Shown: in pieces, positions 59,529 through 64,000 of the stretch | Layout: each line of letters starts with the position of its first letter | Position numbering within the stretch: the first letter of the stretch is position 1 | Assembly (NCBI GenBank): GCA_016098155.1 | Contig: JAAAJB010000006.1 | Location: 1-64,000, forward strand | Length of the DNA: 64,000 nucleotides | Source: Actinomortierella ambigua | Lineage: Eukaryota; Mortierellomycota; Mortierellomycetes; Mortierellales; Mortierellaceae | Reading direction: 5' to 3' | Notes under the pieces: model-generated | The model's database searches: none | What the model was told of the DNA's origin: nothing | The model's input: only the letters and a program-made list of their open reading frames with translations | Made by a program: the position numbers and the translations under genes

Positions 59529-60268
59529 CTATTGTTCGACTTCCTCGGCTTCCTCCATCACTTCGTCATCGTCTCTCGGCAGCGCTGTCGTGATCAGTTC
59601 CAACATCTTTTCGCAGTCCTCGACAGAGAATCGTTCCTCAAATTCCTCGATGATCTATGAAAATAAGTTGATATCTCATGGATGTTAGCATTGCCGAGCA
59701 TGATGTTGTGCAAAGGAAGCAATGGATAACCGGACACTTTTAGCATCCACCATTTTCCTTCTCCTCTGATGCTCACAAGTCACTTACGAGCACAAGCTCC
59801 ACAGGTGTCCTGGGTCTGAGGTTGAGAATCTGCAAGACCTCAACCTTCATGAGTCCATATCCAGCAAAGGCTTGCTTGAGGTTCTTGATCTGTTCAGGGT
59901 CCTGAGTAGCACATGGCGAGTTATTCAAGTACCGTTGAACCTGCAGCATGAAAATATATCAAAAACAGCACAAATACATGTGGTTAGATTGAGCAATGAA
60001 ATTGTCGCTGTAAGCCATTCCCGCTCAATATGTCCCATATCATTGACTGCTGTTGTGGTTGCTCTCGACGTCTTTGCTTCCTGAGATGGCCACGATGCGA
60101 GTAGGGTTAAAACTGTGATAGTACCTCAAATTCAATCGTTCTCAGGTTTTCGGCAACTTCCCGTGCTCCGTGAACTTCATTTGCTTGACGCTGTGCCCTT
60201 TGATCGTTGAGTAGCGCTAGAACCTCGAAATTGCTGAGGAGGGCGGCATCATTCCGAAGGATCTCCAT
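59529..60268 (-). CDS. RPC17: RNA polymerase III subunit RPC17 (C17/CRCP/Rpb4-like)
   Basis: Stalk subunit of nuclear RNA polymerase III, partner of C25, needed for initiation with TFIIIB. Minus-strand exons 60268-60125, 59940-59788 and 59654-59529 give 140 residues, close to the human size (148). Family pattern: MEILRNDAALLSNFEVLALL at the start, then NNSPCATQ, LQILNLRPRTPVELVL and IIEEFEERFSVEDCEKMLEL, ending in an acidic tail. Both introns are phase 0. The intron at 59941-60124 is 184 nt. It is a small gene easily missed because its exons are only 42-51 codons each. Confidence 0.9.
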
Positions 60269-60417
60269 GTTGTCAAGCAATGAATTAATTTCGTGGATGC
60301 CAAAAAAAAAAAAACTTCGAGAGAGAGACAGCGTCTCTGAGGCTTCAATCGGTCACATGACCTAAACGGCTTGACACAAGGCTGCTACCACTTTTGTGGG
60401 TTTGGTAGAGCATTGCT

Positions 60418-60740
60418 TTTCACCTCTTTTCCACTTCTCTTTGTCACGGCTGTGACAAGGCTTCCACTTTTCCCACTCTCCTCTCGTTGTGGTTACGGCG
60501 AAAACCCCTATCGATTTTTATCACTTTTTCTTTGTCACGGTTGTGACAAGACCTCCACCTTTTTCTTCCCTGTCAGTGTCCCCTCTTCCTCCCTTGCCGT
60601 TTGAAACCTCGCACGGACAGGGAGAAAGTGGAGGAGGGGGGAATACTGAACTCCTCGTCGAACCCGCGACAGAGAAGGAAGTGGATAGTGGAGGTATTGT
60701 CACAAACCGTGACGGAGTAAAGTGGATAAAGGGTGGAAAG
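60418..60740. repeat. Foldback-like inverted repeat with three copies of a TTGTCACGG-TGTGACAA palindrome
   Basis: Direct copies TTGTCACGGCTGTGACAAG (60441-60459) and TTGTCACGGTTGTGACAAG (60532-60550) lie 91 bp apart. An inverted counterpart, TTGTCACAAACCGTGAC, lies at 60697-60713. Flanks also match in inverted order: TATC.ACTTT and ACCTCCAC on the left against GTGGAGGT and AAAGTGGATA on the right. The whole could fold into one long imperfect hairpin, as a MITE or foldback element would. Confidence 0.55.
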
Positions 60741-61953
60741 GCAGCGAGACACAATGGTCTAAACAACTATGGCGTGTGTTGTGTGAAAATATCCTGCGAC
60801 CAAGGAGTCAATCATCCAGTTCTTGAAGCGAGACTGATGGCGTAAGATAGGATGACGAGGGTTGCGTGTTGGGTGAACGGTGTATCACTGTTGTATAATA
60901 TTGTACAGCCATAAACTACCTTTAGCTGAGGCCTCATGTGTCCACCGGGCGGGTTGAGCACAAGGAGGCGAAAAGGCTGCCACACAATTGAGTTTAAGAT
61001 GATAACATTAGTCATATGCCACGGGCAAGGGTTGACAAGGGATTCGTGAAGATCTTGCAGATGGATTGCTTCTGCGAATGGTCTTCTTTGATGGTGATCG
61101 GGCCTCTTTGGCTCCTTTGGCTCCCTCCCCCCCCCTTCCAATGAAGGATCGAAGATCGTAGTGCCTGTGGAGGGGGAGAGGGCCGTGCTCTGGCTCTATT
61201 CTGTTTGTTTGGAGGGAGCACGAACAAAAAACGTCCAAAGACACAGTCTGATTGCGACATCATTAATTGTTTGCTTGCAGTCCGATAGATCTTCAACACC
61301 GAGCAGTTATCAAACACTTCCCACGCCGGGCCCTTTTCTCCACAGGAAGAGTGGTTCTTTGAGCAACGTTAGTGAAGAAGTGTGCCTCCCCTTTACCGAT
61401 TAAAGGCTACAATACTCCGCTAGCACGCCATTCATCCAGAGCTGACAAAGCTTCCTGCTGAACTGTTGGTAACCAAGGGGGCCGCTTGGTCTCAGACGTA
61501 GCTAGCGTGGGTCAAGCCCCGCTGGCGAATCAGCTACGCCGATGGCGTGCTCAACGGCAGGCTACCTGCCAGATTAGGAAGGCGGACCTGAAGAACATCA
61601 AGAACAGAAACAAGAGAAATAAACAACCTTTGGTTTTGCCCTGCCGCCAGGGGCCAAGACGCTCACAAGAGGTCGCCGTTTTACTAATGATAACAGAAAC
61701 CACCCGATCGAACCACAGCACCGGGAGATTCAAAGAATTACCTGCAACGTTATAAAAGGAGGAGAGACTGGTCCACCTTTCTGTTGTTACCTCTTTCCCA
61801 CCTCTCATCTTCTTCTCTCACTCTCCTTGGGTTGTTGAAAGGCCAATCGTTGGCACCCCCCCCACTCCTCCTCCTCTTGTTTGAATTGGGTTACATTCCT
61901 ACCTCCATATCGTATTCTTCATTCCCTTCCTCCTTTCAAAAAACAGCATTACC
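60741..61953. other. Intergenic region upstream of the OPT transporter
   Basis: It contains no recognisable gene. A small perfect hairpin GGCAGG-CTA-CCTGCC is at 61554-61568. From about 61780 the DNA becomes CT-rich (CTCTTTCCCACCTCTCATCTTCTTCTCTCAC), as before other start codons here, marking a probable core promoter and 5' UTR. Confidence 0.4.
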
Positions 61954-64000
61954 ATGTCTTCATTTGCTGCCAACGACACTAGGCAGCAGCTGAGGGATGC
62001 TGCGATCGAGGACGTTGTCCGCCATGACTTTGAAAAGTACGAGCTCAAGAAGGAGCTCGGCGATGTCGAGAAAGCCTCGCTCGACTCGACTGCTTCGCAC
62101 CTTGACGATTCGGTAAGACTTTCAAAGATAGAGATTTCACAATCCAATTTGCAGTAGGATTTTCTCAGTTGTCACATTTCATCCCTCTCCCTAACACTCA
62201 GTGAAACGACATTTTATCACCCTGCAGCCTATCCCCGAGGTTCGTGCGACTGTGCCCCCGACCGACGATCCTTCGCTGCCTACACGCACTTTCCGTGCTT
62301 TTGTCCTTGGAGTCTTCTTCACCATGGTCCTCGCTTTCGTCAACCAATTCTTCTGGTTCCGTGACAATCCCCTCACGATCCGTGTTCTCGTTGCGCAGCT
62401 GCTGGCATACCCTCTTGGCATGCTGATGGCCCGCTACCTCCCCACCACCACCTACTCGTTCTTTGGTTACAAGTTTTCTCTCAACCCCGGACCCTTTAAT
62501 GTGAAGGAGCACGTCCTGATCTGCATTGCTGCCAACTGCGGTGCCACGACATTTGCCGCCATTGACATCATTGTCATCCAGGATCTGTACTACAACGACT
62601 CGTGGGGATTCGGTGGTGGTATTCTGCTCGTCCTGTCGACGCAGTTTGTCGGTTACGGCTTTGCCGGAGCACTGCGCCGCTTCCTGGTCCGTCCTGCAGC
62701 GATGGTCTGGCCTGTCAACCTCGTGAATGTCACAGTCTTCCACACGCTTCACCGCAACAACCCCGCCAACGGTGTTTTGCGTGCCACCAGTAGCGAGGAA
62801 GCCTCGTCGTGGAAGATCCCGCGCCTTCACTTTTTCGGTGTTGTGGCCGCCATCTCGTTCGTCTACTACTGGCTGCCTGGCTATGCGTTCCCGTTGCTCA
62901 CCAGCATCAGCTGGCTTTGCTGGATCAACAGGGACTCTTTGCTGCTTGCGCAGCTCGGCTCCGGTCTGAAGGGTCTTGGTTACGCCTCGTTCACACTCGA
63001 CTGGTCTACCATGACCTCATGGTTGCCCTCGCCTCTGGCGGTTCCCTTCTGGGCTCAGGCCAACATGCTTGCTGGTTTCACGTTCTTCATCTGGATCCTG
63101 ATTCCTGCCATGTACTACACCAACTCGTACGATGGCAAGCTGTTCCCCATCTACAACACCAAGGTGTACGACCAGTGGGGCCAGCCCTATGACCTTCAGC
63201 GTGTCCTCGTCAACAACACCCTCGATGAGCAAAAGTACAGCGACTACTCGCCTGTGCGCATCACTGCCTTCTTTGCGACCATGTACGGTCAGGGATTGGC
63301 TGCGCTGGGAGCCATCTGCACGCATGCGGTCCTCTACCACGGCCAGGATATCTGGAAGCGCATCAAGAGCGCCAAGCAGGAGGACGAGGATATCCACGCG
63401 CGTCTGATGGATGCCTATCCCGAGTGCCCTGACTGGTGGTACATTGTGCTCTTTGTTCTTGCCTGCGGTCTCAGCATTCTGACGATTGAGCTCTACCCCT
63501 CGAGTGGCATGTCTTGGTGGCACATCTTGGTCGCCATGGCTCTTGCAGCCATCTGGACGTTGCCTGTCGGTATCTTGACAGCCATTACGTCGCAGGCGCC
63601 AACGATCTCGATGATTACCGAGTGGGTGATGGGTGTCATCAAGCCCGGTGCGCCGATTGCCAACATGATTTTCAAGACCTACGGTTACATCACCGTGCAG
63701 CAGGCCATTGTCTTTACGCAGGATCTCAAGCTCGGCCACTACATGAAGGTGCCACCACGCGATCTGTTCTTGTTCCAGATGATCGGTACGCTGGTGGCAG
63801 CGTTTGTGGCGATGGGCACGACCAACTATCTGATGAACAACGTGCCCGATATCTGCACGGACAAGGCCATCAAGTTTACATGCCCCAACGCCTCTGTGTT
63901 TGGCGCGTCGTCGATTGTGTGGGGTGTGGTTGGCCCGCTCAAGTTCTTTGCGCCGTCGTCGCTGTACTACCCAGTGGCGTGGTTCTTCTTTGCCGGCTTT
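61954..64000 (+). CDS. OPT-family oligopeptide transporter, 5' part (cut by right window edge)
   Basis: Plasma-membrane proton-coupled peptide transporter. Exons 61954-62112 and 62228 onward (phase-0 intron GTAAGA...CTGCAG) encode 644 residues before the window ends, still in frame. The N-terminal about 75 residues are cytoplasmic and charged. Many hydrophobic helices follow, the first from about 81 (FRAFVLGVFFTMVLAF). The family hallmark NPGPFNVKEH is present, as are PLGMLMARYLP, FWAQANMLAGF, YYTNSYDGKLFPIYN and VMGVIKPGAPIAN. Full family members have about 750-850 residues, so 100-200 are missing on the right. Confidence 0.93.

Noticed and set aside
61554..61568. GGCAGG-CTA-CCTGCC hairpin as a possible terminator
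   Set aside because: Hairpin-plus-T terminators are bacterial; here there is no T run and no upstream gene end, so it is probably chance.

Overview
This window is eukaryotic nuclear DNA from a filamentous fungus, most likely an early-diverging one (Mucoromycota, with a Mortierella-like flavour). Genes carry 0-9 short introns, mostly GTAAGT...YAG and about 60-150 nt. Start codons often sit behind CT-rich tracts, polyglutamine and polyhistidine runs are frequent, and kinases fused to Sel1 repeats are present, as is common in that lineage. The lineage call is inferred from gene content and style, not from a marker gene.

Layout. 1-3600: two tandem, homologous Sel1-repeat genes, one cut by the left edge and one a complete TKL kinase-Sel1 protein, both with broken C-terminal repeats. 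3880-11664: ten-exon REV3, the catalytic subunit of DNA polymerase zeta. 11754-14095 (minus): SNAPC3, a subunit of the snRNA-activating complex. 14320-16599: translation factor eIF3 subunit L. 17122-24894 (minus): a large polyQ-rich Uds1-domain (septation) protein with a 1.9-kb intron. 27196-30933: a KDM4-type histone demethylase (JmjN, JmjC, extended PHD, Tudor). 31964-35649 (minus): MCM2. 36563-37392: a DUF3605 protein. 37612-38898: NOP6-like RRM protein. 39792-44857: a membrane, fibronectin-III, coiled-coil protein. 45462-47136: a VIP36/ERGIC-53-type cargo lectin. 47606-48997 (minus): ribonucleotide reductase small subunit. 49000-54260: a gene-poor stretch holding tRNA-Lys(CUU), decayed duplicated sequence and a 10-N assembly gap. 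54264-56680: an amphipathic-helix-rich membrane protein of unknown family. 56938-58380 (minus): a His/Ser-rich orphan. 59529-60268 (minus): RNA polymerase III subunit RPC17/C17. 60418-60740: a foldback-like inverted repeat. 61954-64000: an OPT oligopeptide transporter cut by the right edge.

The genes do not form an operon-like system; most are housekeeping. Three act in DNA synthesis (REV3, MCM2, RNR2). MCM2 and RNR2 share MluI-box/E2F-like CGCG motifs upstream of their starts, which suggests common G1/S control. Gene models were built by hand: exon junctions were chosen so that reading frame, GT-AG borders and family alignment all agree, and total coding lengths divide by three. No similarity search was run.
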